64,000 nt of DNA from Lysobacteraceae bacterium (GCA_026005075.1 BPKJ01000001.1:558001-622000), one strand, 5' to 3'. Positions 1 to 9,092 are shown, counted from the first letter of the stretch. The notes: generated from the sequence alone by a model not told the origin. A program made the numbers and translations.

Positions 1-129
1 GCGGTCCAGGGTGGCCGCCTCATCGTCCTGCGCGAAGGCAGGAGCGGCGTTCAGGCCGAGAAGGCCCACGGCGCCGGCCGCAAGGCCGAAGCGCACGGCT
101 TCGCTCAGCAGATTACGGTTGAAATTCAT
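1..129 (-). CDS. TonB-dependent outer-membrane receptor, N-terminal end only (partial)
   Basis: Only the first 43 codons are in the window; the gene runs off the left edge. The ATG at 129 is preceded by GGAG with a 7-nt spacer. The peptide starts MNFNRNLLSEAVRFG, followed by a hydrophobic stretch and an Ala-X-Ala-type cleavage site (APAFAQ), then the acidic DDEAATLDR segment. This signal peptide plus acidic start is the usual opening of TonB-dependent receptors in Xanthomonadales, which go on with a TonB box and plug domain. Family assignment rests on this leader alone, so it is an inference; another secreted protein cannot be excluded. The substrate cannot be told. Confidence 0.6.
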   Translation of the reverse strand, partial: MNFNRNLLSEAVRFGLAAGAVGLLGLNAAPAFAQDDEAATLDR

Positions 130-330
130 TCGTTTTCTCCAACGTCAGAGGATCAAACACAGTTCGGGACAAAGACCTTCCAGTCCTTGGAAGCACCATG
201 CCGCGACGGGTTGGACCCGCTGCAGACGCACGGCAGCCCCGGAGTCTACCAACAAAGTTTTAACGAGGGAATCCCCGCCACACCCGTTGCATCGACGCAA
301 CAAGCCACCCCTAGCCCGCGGCCGGAGGCC

Positions 331-1339
331 TCACGGCGCGTGCAGGTGCAGGTCCGCCGACAGCGCCCGCATGCGCAGGCGGGCCGAGCCCTGCTCCTGA
401 CGCAGCCGCCACCCGCCCTCGGCGGTCCGAAGCGGCGTGCCGGCGGCGCTCTCGATCCTTCCGTGTGCGGTGGCGAGGTCGAGCGCCAGCGCCGCAGGTT
501 GCGGCACGCGAACCCACAGATCGCCCGTCTGGCTGGTGAGTTCGAGACGCGGCGCCCGGCCCGGGCGCGACCGCAAGACGCACGGGACCTGCGACCGTCT
601 CGATGCGCAGTGCCTCGGCCAGCGTACCGGGATCGAGGTCGAGCCCCGCCGAGACGCTGCGGACCTGGACCCGGCCCTGCGCCCCGCTGCGCGCAGGCGC
701 AGCGAGGCCGCTCACGGTGGCAAGGTCCGCCTGCTCCAGCCGGCCGAGGTCGAGCTCGGCCGAGGCCTGGACCAGATCGAGCCGCAGCCGCGCCAGCTCC
801 GCCCGCACCCGCAGCGAGCCCGCCAGCAGCCCGATCGTCAGTTCCGGGGCGCGCAGGCCGTCGACCTCGATCTGCGCCGAAGTGGCGCGCAGCCGGACTG
901 CATGGCCGGGCGGGACATCCACCTCCAGTTCGCCCGCAACCAGGCTCGCCGGCGGCGCGCCGGCAGCCGGCGTCCCGGCGTCGTCCCGGCGGCCCTGGGT
1001 GGCGAGCTTGAGCACACCGGGTTCGCGGACGATGCGCAGTTCGACGCCCGCCACGGACGGGCGGGCACGCAGCACGATGCGACCGGGGGCGCCGCCCTGC
1101 ACCTGCACGCGCCCCAGAGCATGCTCGATCTCGACGGCCAGCCCTTCCTCCACCGGCACCTGCCAGACCATTCCCCCCTCCGGCAGCAGGGCGGGCTCGG
1201 GCGCCGGCGAGGGGCCCGGCTGGGCGTGGCCGGCCGCCGCCAGCAAGCACGGCAACAGGACCAGGACAAGGCCCCTCCGCCCAAGCGAGCGCGTGCCCCG
1301 GACCCGGGTCGCTGCCCGCCGCTGCCCGGCAAGGACCAT
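331..1339 (-). pseudogene. Secreted beta-strand-repeat protein (DUF4097-like), apparent frameshift
   Basis: The reading frame opens at the ATG at 1339 with an Arg-rich N-terminus, a hydrophobic core (LVLVLLPCLLAAAGHAQ) typical of a signal peptide, and then many short alternating strands (for example LAVEIEHALGRVQVQG and LRIETVAGPVRL). This resembles the DUF4097/adhesin-like beta-helix proteins. Around 555-580 the natural continuation (APRLELTSQTGDLWVRV, ending at the stop at 331) lies one base out of frame, so one extra base seems present in a G/C run. Without it the protein would be about 335 residues. Either a true frameshift or a sequence error in GC-rich DNA; I favour error because both halves look intact. 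It lies 33 bp downstream of pckG on the same strand. Function unknown. Confidence 0.6.
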
Positions 1340-1372
1340 GGATCGAAAGTCGCCGCGCGAGACCCGCCGCGG

Positions 1373-3154
1373 TCAGGCGTCCACCGGCTCCGCGGTCGCG
1401 GCCCGCGCCGCCGCGATGGCCGCCGCGACCCGTGCTTGCTCCTCGACGAGCGCCCCGGGCAGGCGCGGCGAGAGTTCCGCCAGGAAGGCGCCCGTGGCCT
1501 CGATCTCGTCCGCCCAGCCCGCAAGGTCGACCTCGAGCAGGCGCTCGAGCGCGCCCGGTGCGAGATCGAGCCCGTCGACGCAGATCGCCGAGGGCTCGGG
1601 CAGGTATCCGATCGGGGTCTCCCGGGCCCCGGCTTCGCCCTCGACCCGCCGGATCATCCATTCCAGCACCCGCAGGTTCTCGCCGAACCCTGGCCAGAGG
1701 AAGCGGCCGTCCTCGCCCTTGCGGAACCAGTTGACGTGGAACACCCGTGGCAGCTTCAGACCGGGTCGGTCGAAGCTCAGCCAGTGCGCGAAGTAGTCGC
1801 CGAAGTGGTAGCCGCAGAACGGCTTCATCGCCATCGGGTCGCGCCGCATCACGCCGACCGCGCCGGCCGCCGCGGCGGTGGTCTCCGAACCCATGGCCGC
1901 CCCCACGAGCACGCCGTGCCGCCAGTCGCGGGCCTCGAACACCAGCGGCACCAGCGAGGGCCGGCGGCCGCCGAAGACGATGGCCGAGATCGGCACGCCC
2001 TGCGGATCCTCCGCGGCCGGCGTCCAGCTCGGACATTGCCTTGCGCTGACCGTGAACCGCGCGTTCGGGTGTGCCGCAGGACCGCGCGCGGGATCGAAGG
2101 GCCGCCCCTGCCAGTCGAATGCCGGCACGCCGTCCAGCCCCTCCCACCACGGCTGCCCGTCCGCGGTCAGGGCCACGTTGGTGAAGATCGCGTCGTGCCC
2201 GAGCATGGCCAGGGCATTGGGGTTGGTCGCCGCACTGGTGCCGGGCGCGACGCCGAAGAAACCGGCCTCGGGGTTGATGGCCCAGAGCCGCCCGTCCGGT
2301 CCCGGCTGCATCCAGCAGATGTCGTCGCCCACGGTCCAGACCTTCCAGCCTTTCTCGCGGTACGCGGGCGGGGGGATGAGCATGGCGAGATTGGTCTTGC
2401 CGCAGGCACTCGGAAAGGCCGCGGCGATGTAGTGCGTGCGCCCCTCGGGATTGCGGATGCCGACGATCAGCATGTGCTCGGCCAGCCAGCCCTCCTGCCG
2501 GGCCTGCCAGGAAGCGATCCGCAGGGCGTGGCACTTCTTGCCGAGCAGGGCGTTGCCGCCGTAGCCCGAGCCGTAGGACTTGATCGTCCCTTCCTCGGGA
2601 AAGTGCATGATGAAGCGCCGCTCCGGGTCGAGCTCGCCGATCGAGTGCAGCCCCTTGACGAACTGGCCCTCGCGCTCGATGCGGGCCAGCGCCGCCGCGC
2701 CCATGCGGGTCATCATGCGCATGTTGGCCACCACGTAGGGGCTGTCCGTGATCTCGACCCCGCAGCGGGCGAGCGGGCTGTCGATCGGTCCCATGCAGTA
2801 GGGGATCACGTACATCGTCCGCCCCTTCATGCAGCCGGCGAACAGGGCGTCGATGCGGGCGTGCGCCTCGGCCGGGTCCATCCAGTGGTTGTTCGGACCC
2901 GCATCCTCCCGGCTCCTGGTGCAGACGAAGGTCAGGTGCTCGACCCGCGCCACGTCCCCAGGATGGGAGCGGTGGAGGAAACAGTTCGGATGGGTGGCCG
3001 GGTTGAGAGGCAGCAGGGTTCCGTCCTCCACCATCCGGCTGCGCAGCGCGGCGATCTCGGCCTCCGACCCGTCGCACCAGTGGATCGCGTCGGGCTGCGT
3101 GTGGCGGGCGACTTCCTCGACCCACTGATCGAGACGGCTGAGCTTGCTGGCCAT
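1373..3154 (-). CDS. pckG: Phosphoenolpyruvate carboxykinase (GTP)
   Basis: 593 residues, the usual length for the GTP-dependent class. It converts oxaloacetate plus GTP to phosphoenolpyruvate, CO2 and GDP, the entry step of gluconeogenesis, in the cytoplasm. Visible signatures are the P-loop with its reactive cysteine (FPSACGKTN), the metal-binding VGDDICWM segment, the substrate-loop area (EGTIKSYGSGYGGNALLGKK) and the guanine-site end region with FGENLRVLEWM. I chose the ATG at 3154 (MASKLSRLDQW), which fits family N-termini; an in-frame upstream start at 3229 would add a low-complexity leader. The gene stands alone. It matches the amino-acid and fatty-acid oxidation genes in this window, whose products need PEP carboxykinase to reach sugars. 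Confidence 0.97.
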   Translation of the reverse strand: MASKLSRLDQWVEEVARHTQPDAIHWCDGSEAEIAALRSRMVEDGTLLPLNPATHPNCFLHRSHPGDVARVEHLTFVCTRSREDAGPNNHWMDPAEAHARIDALFAGCMKGRTMYVIPYCMGPIDSPLARCGVEITDSPYVVANMRMMTRMGAAALARIEREGQFVKGLHSIGELDPERRFIMHFPEEGTIKSYGSGYGGNALLGKKCHALRIASWQARQEGWLAEHMLIVGIRNPEGRTHYIAAAFPSACGKTNLAMLIPPPAYREKGWKVWTVGDDICWMQPGPDGRLWAINPEAGFFGVAPGTSAATNPNALAMLGHDAIFTNVALTADGQPWWEGLDGVPAFDWQGRPFDPARGPAAHPNARFTVSARQCPSWTPAAEDPQGVPISAIVFGGRRPSLVPLVFEARDWRHGVLVGAAMGSETTAAAAGAVGVMRRDPMAMKPFCGYHFGDYFAHWLSFDRPGLKLPRVFHVNWFRKGEDGRFLWPGFGENLRVLEWMIRRVEGEAGARETPIGYLPEPSAICVDGLDLAPGALERLLEVDLAGWADEIEATGAFLAELSPRLPGALVEEQARVAAAIAAARAATAEPVDA

Positions 3155-3274
3155 GGCGTAGGCTCCACTTGAGAACGGTGCGCCGCACCCACCGGGGCGT
3201 CCCTCCGGCGCGGGCGCGGAGGATACCACGGGCCACTGCGCTGGCCGGCGCGGTGCGGACGCCGCGCTCCGCCC

Positions 3275-3862
3275 TCAGGACTCCGGGATCAGCGTGGCCA
3301 TGACATGGCCGACGTAGGCTTCGAACTCGTCATGGCTCATCCGCGGTTGGCGCAACTGCAGGGAAAGCTGCAGGAAGCCGACGTAGGCCGAGTAGGTCAG
3401 CCGGGCGCGGTGGATCGCCTCCTGACGTCCCATGCCGATCTGGCGGAAGGCCAGTTGCAGGTAGTCCAGGCGGCGCTTCGAGACCCGTTCCATCACCGGT
3501 TGCACGACCGGGTGGTCCAGCGCCTTGAGCAGCTCGCTATAGATGATGTGCGAGCGCGCCTCGTGCGCGACCCGGCGAAACAGCTCGCGCAGCCTCTCGC
3601 GCGGGTCCTCGATGCCTTCGAGGCGGGCGAACACCTCCTCCAGCTCGGACTGCTCCCAGCGCTCGAGGGCCGCGCGCAGCAGGGCATCGCGGGATGGGAA
3701 GTGCCAGTAGAAGCTTCCCTTGGTCACGCCAAGGCGCCGTGCCAGTGGCTCGACGGCGAGCCCGGCCACACCGAGCTCGGCGATCATCTCGAGGGCACCT
3801 AGCGCCCAGTCCCCGGCCGAAAGCCGGGCGTTGCGGTCGGGCTTGCGTGCGGCGTCTGGCAT
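3275..3862 (-). CDS. TetR-family repressor of the adjacent hydrolase-fadE operon
   Basis: 195 residues starting MPDAARKPDRNARL. Residues about 15-60 form a TetR helix-turn-helix (LGVAGLAVEPLARRLGVTKGSFYWHF, here split by key residues: GVTKGSFYWHF is the recognition-helix signature). The rest is an all-helical ligand and dimer domain. The gene is divergent from the alpha/beta hydrolase-fadE operon. Two CCATAC-N6-GTATGG-type palindromes sit in the 108-bp gap, so autorepression and operon repression are the natural reading. By analogy with other TetR regulators of acyl-CoA dehydrogenases, an acyl-CoA or fatty acid is a plausible inducer; this is inference. The frame is open far upstream, but the divergent promoter and the HTH position argue for the ATG at 3862. 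Confidence 0.88.
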   Translation of the reverse strand: MPDAARKPDRNARLSAGDWALGALEMIAELGVAGLAVEPLARRLGVTKGSFYWHFPSRDALLRAALERWEQSELEEVFARLEGIEDPRERLRELFRRVAHEARSHIIYSELLKALDHPVVQPVMERVSKRRLDYLQLAFRQIGMGRQEAIHRARLTYSAYVGFLQLSLQLRQPRMSHDEFEAYVGHVMATLIPES

Positions 3863-3919
3863 GGATGGCAAGTCTACCCGGCAGGACCACGGCCGGCGAC
3901 CGACGCGCCGGAAGCCGGA

Positions 3920-3974
3920 CCATACCACGGCGTATTGACACGCGACCATCTGCTTTCCATACTGCGGCGTATGG
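3920..3974 (+). promoter_or_regulatory. Promoter with two palindromic TetR operators
   Basis: A strong promoter is visible: -35 TTGACA at 3935-3940, 17-nt spacer, -10 CATACT at 3958-3963. Operator 1 (3920-3937, CCATAC-CACGGC-GTATTG) overlaps the -35. Operator 2 (3957-3974, CCATAC-TGCGGC-GTATGG) covers the -10 and runs into the ATG at 3971. Their centres are 37 bp apart. The predicted transcription start (about 3970) falls at the start codon, so the message would be leaderless. Repressor identity is inferred from the divergent TetR gene. Confidence 0.75.
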
Positions 3975-4870
3975 CAAACCCCTGCGCTCTGCCGCCGGCA
4001 CCTCGTACCCTGGCCATGACTGCCGTGGACGGCGTGCACCTGCACCTCGACCGGTGGGGCGAGGCGGGCCGGCCGGTGCTGCTGAGCCACGGCTTCGGCC
4101 AGACCCGGGGCGCATGGGCCGGCACCGCACGCGAGCTGGCCCGACGGGGCTGCATCGCGTTCTGCCTCGACGCCCGCGGGCATGGCCGAAGCGGGCGCAA
4201 CCCGGACGGCCAGCGCTACCGGGTCGAGCAGTTCGTGAGCGACATCGCGCAGGTGGCGGGCGCGATGCCGCAGCCGCCGGTGCTGGTCGGTGCATCGATG
4301 GGGGGGCTGGTGGGCATCGCCGCCCAGGCCGCACACCGCTGCTTTGCGGGGCTGGTGCTGGTCGACATCGCCCCGAGCTGGAATCAGCAGGGCGTTGAGC
4401 GCATCCTCGCGTTCATGGGCGCGCATCCTGACGGTTTTCCCAGCCTCGAGGCCGCGGCCGACGCGGTCGCCGCCTACCTCCCCCACCGGCCGCGGAAATC
4501 CCGGCAGGCGCTCACCAGCGTGCTCCGTCAGCGTGAAGACGGACGCTGGGTCTGGCACTGGGACCCGCGGCTCCTTGCCGACATCGGCCGCACCGCGGCG
4601 GAGGTCCAGGACGGGCTGCGCGAGGCCGCGCGGAGCCTCGACGTGCCGGTCCTGCTGGTCAGCGGCGGACGGTCCGAGCTGATCGGGCGCACCCAGGTCG
4701 AGGATTTCCTCGCCCTGGTGCCGCATGCGCGTCACGTGCGGATCGACGAAGCCACCCACATGGTCGCGGGCGACTGCAACGACAGCTTCACCGCGACCGT
4801 CGTCTCCTTCCTCGATGAACTTCACCACGCCACGGCGCCCGCCGTGGCCGCAACCGGAGCGTCGTCATGA
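3971..4870 (+). CDS. Alpha/beta hydrolase, first gene of the fadE operon
   Basis: 299 residues from the ATG at 3971 (MANPCALPP). The fold signature is clear: oxyanion HG motif (LLSHGFGQ), DARGHGRSG, nucleophile elbow GASMGG with the catalytic Ser, a late Asp region (VLLVSGGRSELI) and the catalytic His in DEATHMVAGD. Such enzymes act as esterases, lipases or acyl-CoA thioesterases; the exact substrate is not visible. Its stop overlaps the fadE start by 4 nt (ATGA), so the two are translationally coupled. The promoter places the transcript start at or next to the ATG, giving a leaderless mRNA. An internal ATG at 4016 has no Shine-Dalgarno sequence and is less likely. Release of fatty acids for beta-oxidation is the likely role (inference). 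Confidence 0.85.
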   Translation: MANPCALPPAPRTLAMTAVDGVHLHLDRWGEAGRPVLLSHGFGQTRGAWAGTARELARRGCIAFCLDARGHGRSGRNPDGQRYRVEQFVSDIAQVAGAMPQPPVLVGASMGGLVGIAAQAAHRCFAGLVLVDIAPSWNQQGVERILAFMGAHPDGFPSLEAAADAVAAYLPHRPRKSRQALTSVLRQREDGRWVWHWDPRLLADIGRTAAEVQDGLREAARSLDVPVLLVSGGRSELIGRTQVEDFLALVPHARHVRIDEATHMVAGDCNDSFTATVVSFLDELHHATAPAVAATGASS

Positions 4871-7335
4871 CCACCATCATGCCCTTCCTCGCCCTGCTTC
4901 TCGCCGGTCTCGCCGCCGCCTACTTCCGCGTCTCGCTGAAGACCTGGGCGGTACTCAGCGGCGCCGCGCTGGCCATCGCCCTGGTGGCTGGCGCCGGAGC
5001 GATCGCGACCGCCGTGGCCGCCGCCCTGTACGCGGTGGTGGCCGGCCCGCTGCTGCACGCCCCGACCCGGCGCAGCCGCCTGACCGCGCCGCTGCTGCGC
5101 ATCTACACCAAGATGCTGCCGCAGCTGTCCGACACCGAGAAAACCGCGCTCGAGGCCGGCACCGTCGGTTTCGAGGGGCAGCTGTTCTCCGGCATGCCGG
5201 ACTGGCGGCAGCTCCTCTCCCAGCCGCGCCCCGAGCTCACGCCCGAGGAGCGCGCCTTCCTCGATGGGCCGGTCGAGGAGGTCTGCCGCATGGTCAACGA
5301 CTGGGAGGTCACCCATGATCGGGCCGACCTGCCGCCGGAGGTCTGGGACTTCCTCAAGAAGCACCGTTTCTTCGGCATGATCATTCCCAAGCAGTACGGC
5401 GGCCTCGGCTTCTCGGCGTTCGCCCATCACAAGGTGATCCAGAAGCTGGCCTCGGTCAGCTCGACCCTGAGTTCCACCGTCGGCGTGCCCAACTCGCTGG
5501 GCCCGGCCGAGCTCCTGCTGCATTACGGCACCGAAGAACAGAAGAACCACTACCTGCCACGCCTCGCCGATGGCCGGGAGGTCCCCTGCTTTGCCCTGAC
5601 CGGCCCGCAGGCGGGCTCGGACGCCACCTCGATCCCGGACTACGGCATCGTCTGCGAGGGTGAGTGGAACGGCGCCAAGGTGCTGGGCGTGCGCCTGACC
5701 TTCGACAAGCGCTACATCACGCTGGCGCCGGTGGCGACCGTGATCGGCCTCGCCTTCCGGCTCTACGATCCCGACGGACTGCTTTCCGACCAGAAGGACC
5801 GCGGCATCACCCTCGCGCTGGTGCCCCGGGACACGCCGAAGCTCGAGGTCGGCCGCCGTCACTTCCCGCTCAACTGCGCCTTCCAGAACGGCCCGGTCCG
5901 CGGCCGCGACGTGTTCGTGCCCCTCTCGCAACTGATCGGCGGTGAGGATTTCATCGGCCAGGGCTGGAGGATGCTGGTGGAGTGCCTGTCGGTGGGCCGC
6001 TCCATCACCCTGCCGTCCACCTCCAGCGGCGCCGCCAAGATCGCGGCCCTGGCCACCGGCGCCTATGCCCGCGTGCGCAAGCAGTTCGGGCTTTCCATCG
6101 GCCGCTTCGAGGGCGTCGAGGAAGCGCTGGCGAGGATCGCCGGCAACACCTACGCGGTGAGCGCCCTTTCCGAGGCCACCGCCGCCGCGGTCGACCGCGG
6201 CGAGAAGCCGTCGGTACCTTCGGCCATCGCCAAGTACCACTGCACCGAGATGGCGCGCAAGGTCGGACAGGACGCCATGGACATCCATGGCGGCAAGGGC
6301 ATCATCCTCGGCCCGCGCAACTACCTGGGTCGCGGCTGGCAGGCCGCGCCGATCTCGATCACCGTCGAGGGCGCGAACATCCTCACCCGCTCGCTGATGA
6401 TCTTCGGGCAGGGCGCGATCCGCTGCCATCCGTGGGTCCTGAAGGAAATGCAGGCGGCGACCCACCCCGACCCGGAGACCCGGCTGCGCGAGTTCGATCG
6501 GACCCTGTTCGGCCACATCGGCTTTGCCATCTCCAACGCGGTGCGGAGCTTCGTGCTCGGGCTCACCGCGGCGCGCATCGGCGCGGCCCCGGGGGATCGC
6601 TACACCCGGCGCTTCTACCGCAAGCTCAACCGCTACTCGGCCAACCTTGCGCTGGTCGCCGACACCTCGATGCTGCTGCTCGGCGGCAAGCTCAAGTTCA
6701 AGGAGCGCCTGTCGGCGCGGCTGGGCGACGTGCTGTCCCAGCTCTACCTCGCCAGCGCCATGCTCAAGCGCTTCGAGGACCGCGAGCGGCCGGCCGCGGA
6801 GCGGCCGCTGCTCGCCTATGCCTTCCACGACGCCTGCCACAAGATCGAGCTGGCCCTCTCGGAGGCACTGCGCAACTTCCCGATCCGGCCGGCCGGCTGG
6901 CTGCTGTGGCTGCTGGTGTTCCCGTGGGGCCGGCGTGCCCAGGCGCCCTCGGACCGGCTCGGCCACCGCGCGGCCTCGCTGCTGCTCAGCCCTTCCGATA
7001 CCCGCGATCGGCTGGGTGAAGGCGTCTTCCTCACCCCCTGCGCCAACAACCCGGCCGGCCGGGTCAATGCGGCGCTGCCCAAGGTCATCGCCGCCGAACC
7101 GGTCGAGCGCAAGTTCCTGAAGCTGGTCAAGAGCGGGGAGATCACCGCGCTCGATCCCGAGGAGCAGCTGCAGGAAGCCCAGCTCAAGGGCCTGCTCGGC
7201 GCCGACGAGGTGGCGGTGCTGCGCGAGCTGCACGAACTCGTGCAGGACGCGATCACGGTGGACGACTTCGAACCCGAGGAGCTCGAATCGGCCGCCTTCT
7301 ACCGGCGCCGCCAGGCCGGGCGCAAGGCGGCCTGA
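4867..7335 (+). CDS. fadE: Acyl-CoA dehydrogenase, long FadE class
   Basis: 822 residues, close to the roughly 814 of E. coli FadE. It carries out the first beta-oxidation step, acyl-CoA to trans-2-enoyl-CoA, passing electrons via FAD. Two hydrophobic N-terminal segments (residues about 5-60) suggest inner-membrane anchoring. The acyl-CoA dehydrogenase core follows (GMIIPKQYGGLGFSA; FALTGPQAGSDA; QFGLSIGRFEGV; DIHGGKGI), and then the C-terminal extension specific to the FadE class (from about residue 560). The ATG overlaps the hydrolase stop by 4 nt. It is the second gene of a TetR-controlled operon and is followed by a hotdog protein after 19 bp. Confidence 0.95.
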   Translation: MTTIMPFLALLLAGLAAAYFRVSLKTWAVLSGAALAIALVAGAGAIATAVAAALYAVVAGPLLHAPTRRSRLTAPLLRIYTKMLPQLSDTEKTALEAGTVGFEGQLFSGMPDWRQLLSQPRPELTPEERAFLDGPVEEVCRMVNDWEVTHDRADLPPEVWDFLKKHRFFGMIIPKQYGGLGFSAFAHHKVIQKLASVSSTLSSTVGVPNSLGPAELLLHYGTEEQKNHYLPRLADGREVPCFALTGPQAGSDATSIPDYGIVCEGEWNGAKVLGVRLTFDKRYITLAPVATVIGLAFRLYDPDGLLSDQKDRGITLALVPRDTPKLEVGRRHFPLNCAFQNGPVRGRDVFVPLSQLIGGEDFIGQGWRMLVECLSVGRSITLPSTSSGAAKIAALATGAYARVRKQFGLSIGRFEGVEEALARIAGNTYAVSALSEATAAAVDRGEKPSVPSAIAKYHCTEMARKVGQDAMDIHGGKGIILGPRNYLGRGWQAAPISITVEGANILTRSLMIFGQGAIRCHPWVLKEMQAATHPDPETRLREFDRTLFGHIGFAISNAVRSFVLGLTAARIGAAPGDRYTRRFYRKLNRYSANLALVADTSMLLLGGKLKFKERLSARLGDVLSQLYLASAMLKRFEDRERPAAERPLLAYAFHDACHKIELALSEALRNFPIRPAGWLLWLLVFPWGRRAQAPSDRLGHRAASLLLSPSDTRDRLGEGVFLTPCANNPAGRVNAALPKVIAAEPVERKFLKLVKSGEITALDPEEQLQEAQLKGLLGADEVAVLRELHELVQDAITVDDFEPEELESAAFYRRRQAGRKAA

Positions 7336-7354
7336 CGCGGCGGAAGGAACCCGC

Positions 7355-7846
7355 ATGGCCAGCCCGCAGCCCCCGATCCCGGCGACCCTGGCCCTGTACC
7401 GGCGCCTTGGGCGGCTCTCGCCCTCGGGCTGGCTGTTCTCCAAGCTGGTCTGCCTGCGTGCGCCCTACTTCGGCAGCATCCGGCCCAGGGTGCGGCAGCT
7501 CGAACCGGGCCTGTGCGTGGCCGAGATGCGCCAGCGGCGGGCGGTGCAGAACCACATCGGCACCGTCCACGCGATCGCCCTCTGCAACCTCGCCGAGCTC
7601 GCCGCGGGGCTGGTCACCGAGGTCTCCCTGCCGCCCAGCATGCGCTGGATCCCGAAGGGCATGGAGGTCGAGTACCTGGCCAGGGCGCGTGGCATCCTGC
7701 GCGCCACCGGCCGGCCGGCCGAGCCGGCCGTGCACGCCGCAACCGCCTATGCGCTTCCGGTCGCGGTCGAGGTACGCGACGCTGCGGGCACCGAGGTGTT
7801 CCGGGCCCGGGTGCGCATGTGGGTAACCCCGAGGCCAGCCTCTTGA
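7355..7846 (+). CDS. Hotdog-fold protein of DUF4442 type (possible thioesterase)
   Basis: 163 residues. The pattern of a central helix with an N-x-x-E-like segment (HAIALCNLAELAAG) followed by strands (LPPSMRWIPKGMEVEYLARARG) is typical of the DUF4442 hotdog family, relatives of acyl-CoA thioesterases. It begins 19 bp after fadE with a GGAAGGA-like ribosome site (cggaaggaacccgc before the ATG) and ends 20 bp before a converging gene. It is probably the third gene of the fatty-acid operon and may remove CoA from small acyl-CoAs. That activity is inferred from fold and neighbours, not from an obvious catalytic pair. Confidence 0.8.
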   Translation: MASPQPPIPATLALYRRLGRLSPSGWLFSKLVCLRAPYFGSIRPRVRQLEPGLCVAEMRQRRAVQNHIGTVHAIALCNLAELAAGLVTEVSLPPSMRWIPKGMEVEYLARARGILRATGRPAEPAVHAATAYALPVAVEVRDAAGTEVFRARVRMWVTPRPAS

Positions 7847-7865
7847 GACCTGCGCCGCCCTTGGG

Positions 7866-8966
7866 TCAGGACAGGGGACGCAGGCGGATCCGCAGGGCCG
7901 TGAAGTAGTAGCGGGTCAGGCCTTCGAAGGCCGAGTCGGTGCCCGCCACCACCCACAGCCTGCCGGCCTCGTCGGCCGTGGCCTCGAGCGGCCGGCCCCG
8001 GGTGCTCAGGGTCTTGAGCTCCCATTCGCCCTCGGCCTCGCAGTCCTGCCGGTTGGCGAGCGTGCCCACCACCACCGCATCGGCGCCGCCCTGCGACTGC
8101 TGGCCGAAGTCGAAGTCAGGGCGCAGGGTCGGGACCCCGCCCTCGTCCACGGTCACCGTCCCCGGTCGGCGTCCCAGCACCCCGAGCTTGACGTAGACCC
8201 CGTCGCCGGGCGAGCCGCCCGAACCGAAACAGCCTCCCGGCACGTCGCTGGCCAGCTCGACCTCGAGCTCCACCGCGTAGCGCACACCGGCTTCCAGCCC
8301 GCCGACCGGACCCACGATCATCATCGCCAGGTCGTCCGAACGGTTGTGGCCGGTCAGACGCAGACCGCGGCGCGCCTCCAGCGGCGGCGGCAGTGTTTCC
8401 CATGCAAAGTCGAGCTCATAGATGTCCTGCCCCTGCGCCGGAAGGTCCGCAAACAGCGGGGTGAAGCCGCCGGGTCCGTGCTCGAAGGCGAGGCTGCGCT
8501 GCTCGGCAAACTCCTCCTCGGCATTGCAGCGCACCCCCTGCGGCTGGGTCAGACGGACCAGCTCGCGCTGACCCGAGGCCAGCCCCATCCCCGCGGACTC
8601 GAACTCGAGCAGGGCGCGGTCGCAGTCCACGAACTGCACCTGCAGTCTGCCACGGGGCTGGAAGGCCGGCGCCGGCTGGATCGCCTCGGTCAGGAAGCGC
8701 CCCCCGCTGGCCCCGCTCAAGTCGACCTCGACCTGCTGCCCGCGGACCTGACCGAGGCCGAACAGCCAGAGCGGCGCTCCGGACTCATCGTAGGTGTACC
8801 AGGTCACCGCGGCACGCCCGCCGTCGAGCACGTCGATCTGCAGGCCCTGCCCGTCCGCCTGCGGGTCGAACCACAGACCGCCGATGTCACCTCTGAGCCC
8901 GACCGGATCGGCCATCGCCGGACCGGCCAGCAACAGGCACACCCACCCTCGAATCCTGCCAACCAT
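7866..8966 (-). CDS. Secreted protein of unknown function with a WYTYD motif domain
   Basis: 366 residues from the ATG at 8966. Residues 1-20 form a signal peptide (MVGRIRGWVCLLLAGPAMA). The next part has GLWFDPQADGQGLQIDV, WYTYDESGAPLWLFG and a second copy-like region; this pairing of a GQG segment with WYTYD..G.P.W recurs in secreted proteins of many Gammaproteobacteria, but has no known function to my knowledge. The C-terminal half is rich in beta-strands, with two spaced Cys (GGCFGSGG and NRQDCEAEGE) that could form a disulfide. It converges on the DUF4442 gene. I see no catalytic motif. A possible upstream start at 8999 would spoil the signal peptide. Confidence 0.75.
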   Translation of the reverse strand: MVGRIRGWVCLLLAGPAMADPVGLRGDIGGLWFDPQADGQGLQIDVLDGGRAAVTWYTYDESGAPLWLFGLGQVRGQQVEVDLSGASGGRFLTEAIQPAPAFQPRGRLQVQFVDCDRALLEFESAGMGLASGQRELVRLTQPQGVRCNAEEEFAEQRSLAFEHGPGGFTPLFADLPAQGQDIYELDFAWETLPPPLEARRGLRLTGHNRSDDLAMMIVGPVGGLEAGVRYAVELEVELASDVPGGCFGSGGSPGDGVYVKLGVLGRRPGTVTVDEGGVPTLRPDFDFGQQSQGGADAVVVGTLANRQDCEAEGEWELKTLSTRGRPLEATADEAGRLWVVAGTDSAFEGLTRYYFTALRIRLRPLS

Positions 8967-9092
8967 GCGTTTCACTCCCCGACTCGTGACGCGTTGCAAC
9001 GCCCCCGGTGGCCCGGCACCCGGACCACCACCTCGTACGCGCAGCCGGACGCCGCAGCGTGTCCGGCCGTCGCAGCCTGCATCGACCGCGGC

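Noticed and set aside
437-3172. Very long plus-strand open frame over 900 codons
   Set aside because: Opposite to pckG, whose motifs are unambiguous; composition is Arg/Pro/Ala shadow typical of GC-rich DNA.
3863-4828. Long minus-strand extension of the TetR gene
   Set aside because: It runs antisense through the alpha/beta hydrolase and its promoter; the HTH begins just after the ATG at 3862.
4822-7443. Long minus-strand open frame opposite fadE
   Set aside because: Shadow frame: fadE on the other strand is a complete known protein; no start signal or known domain here.
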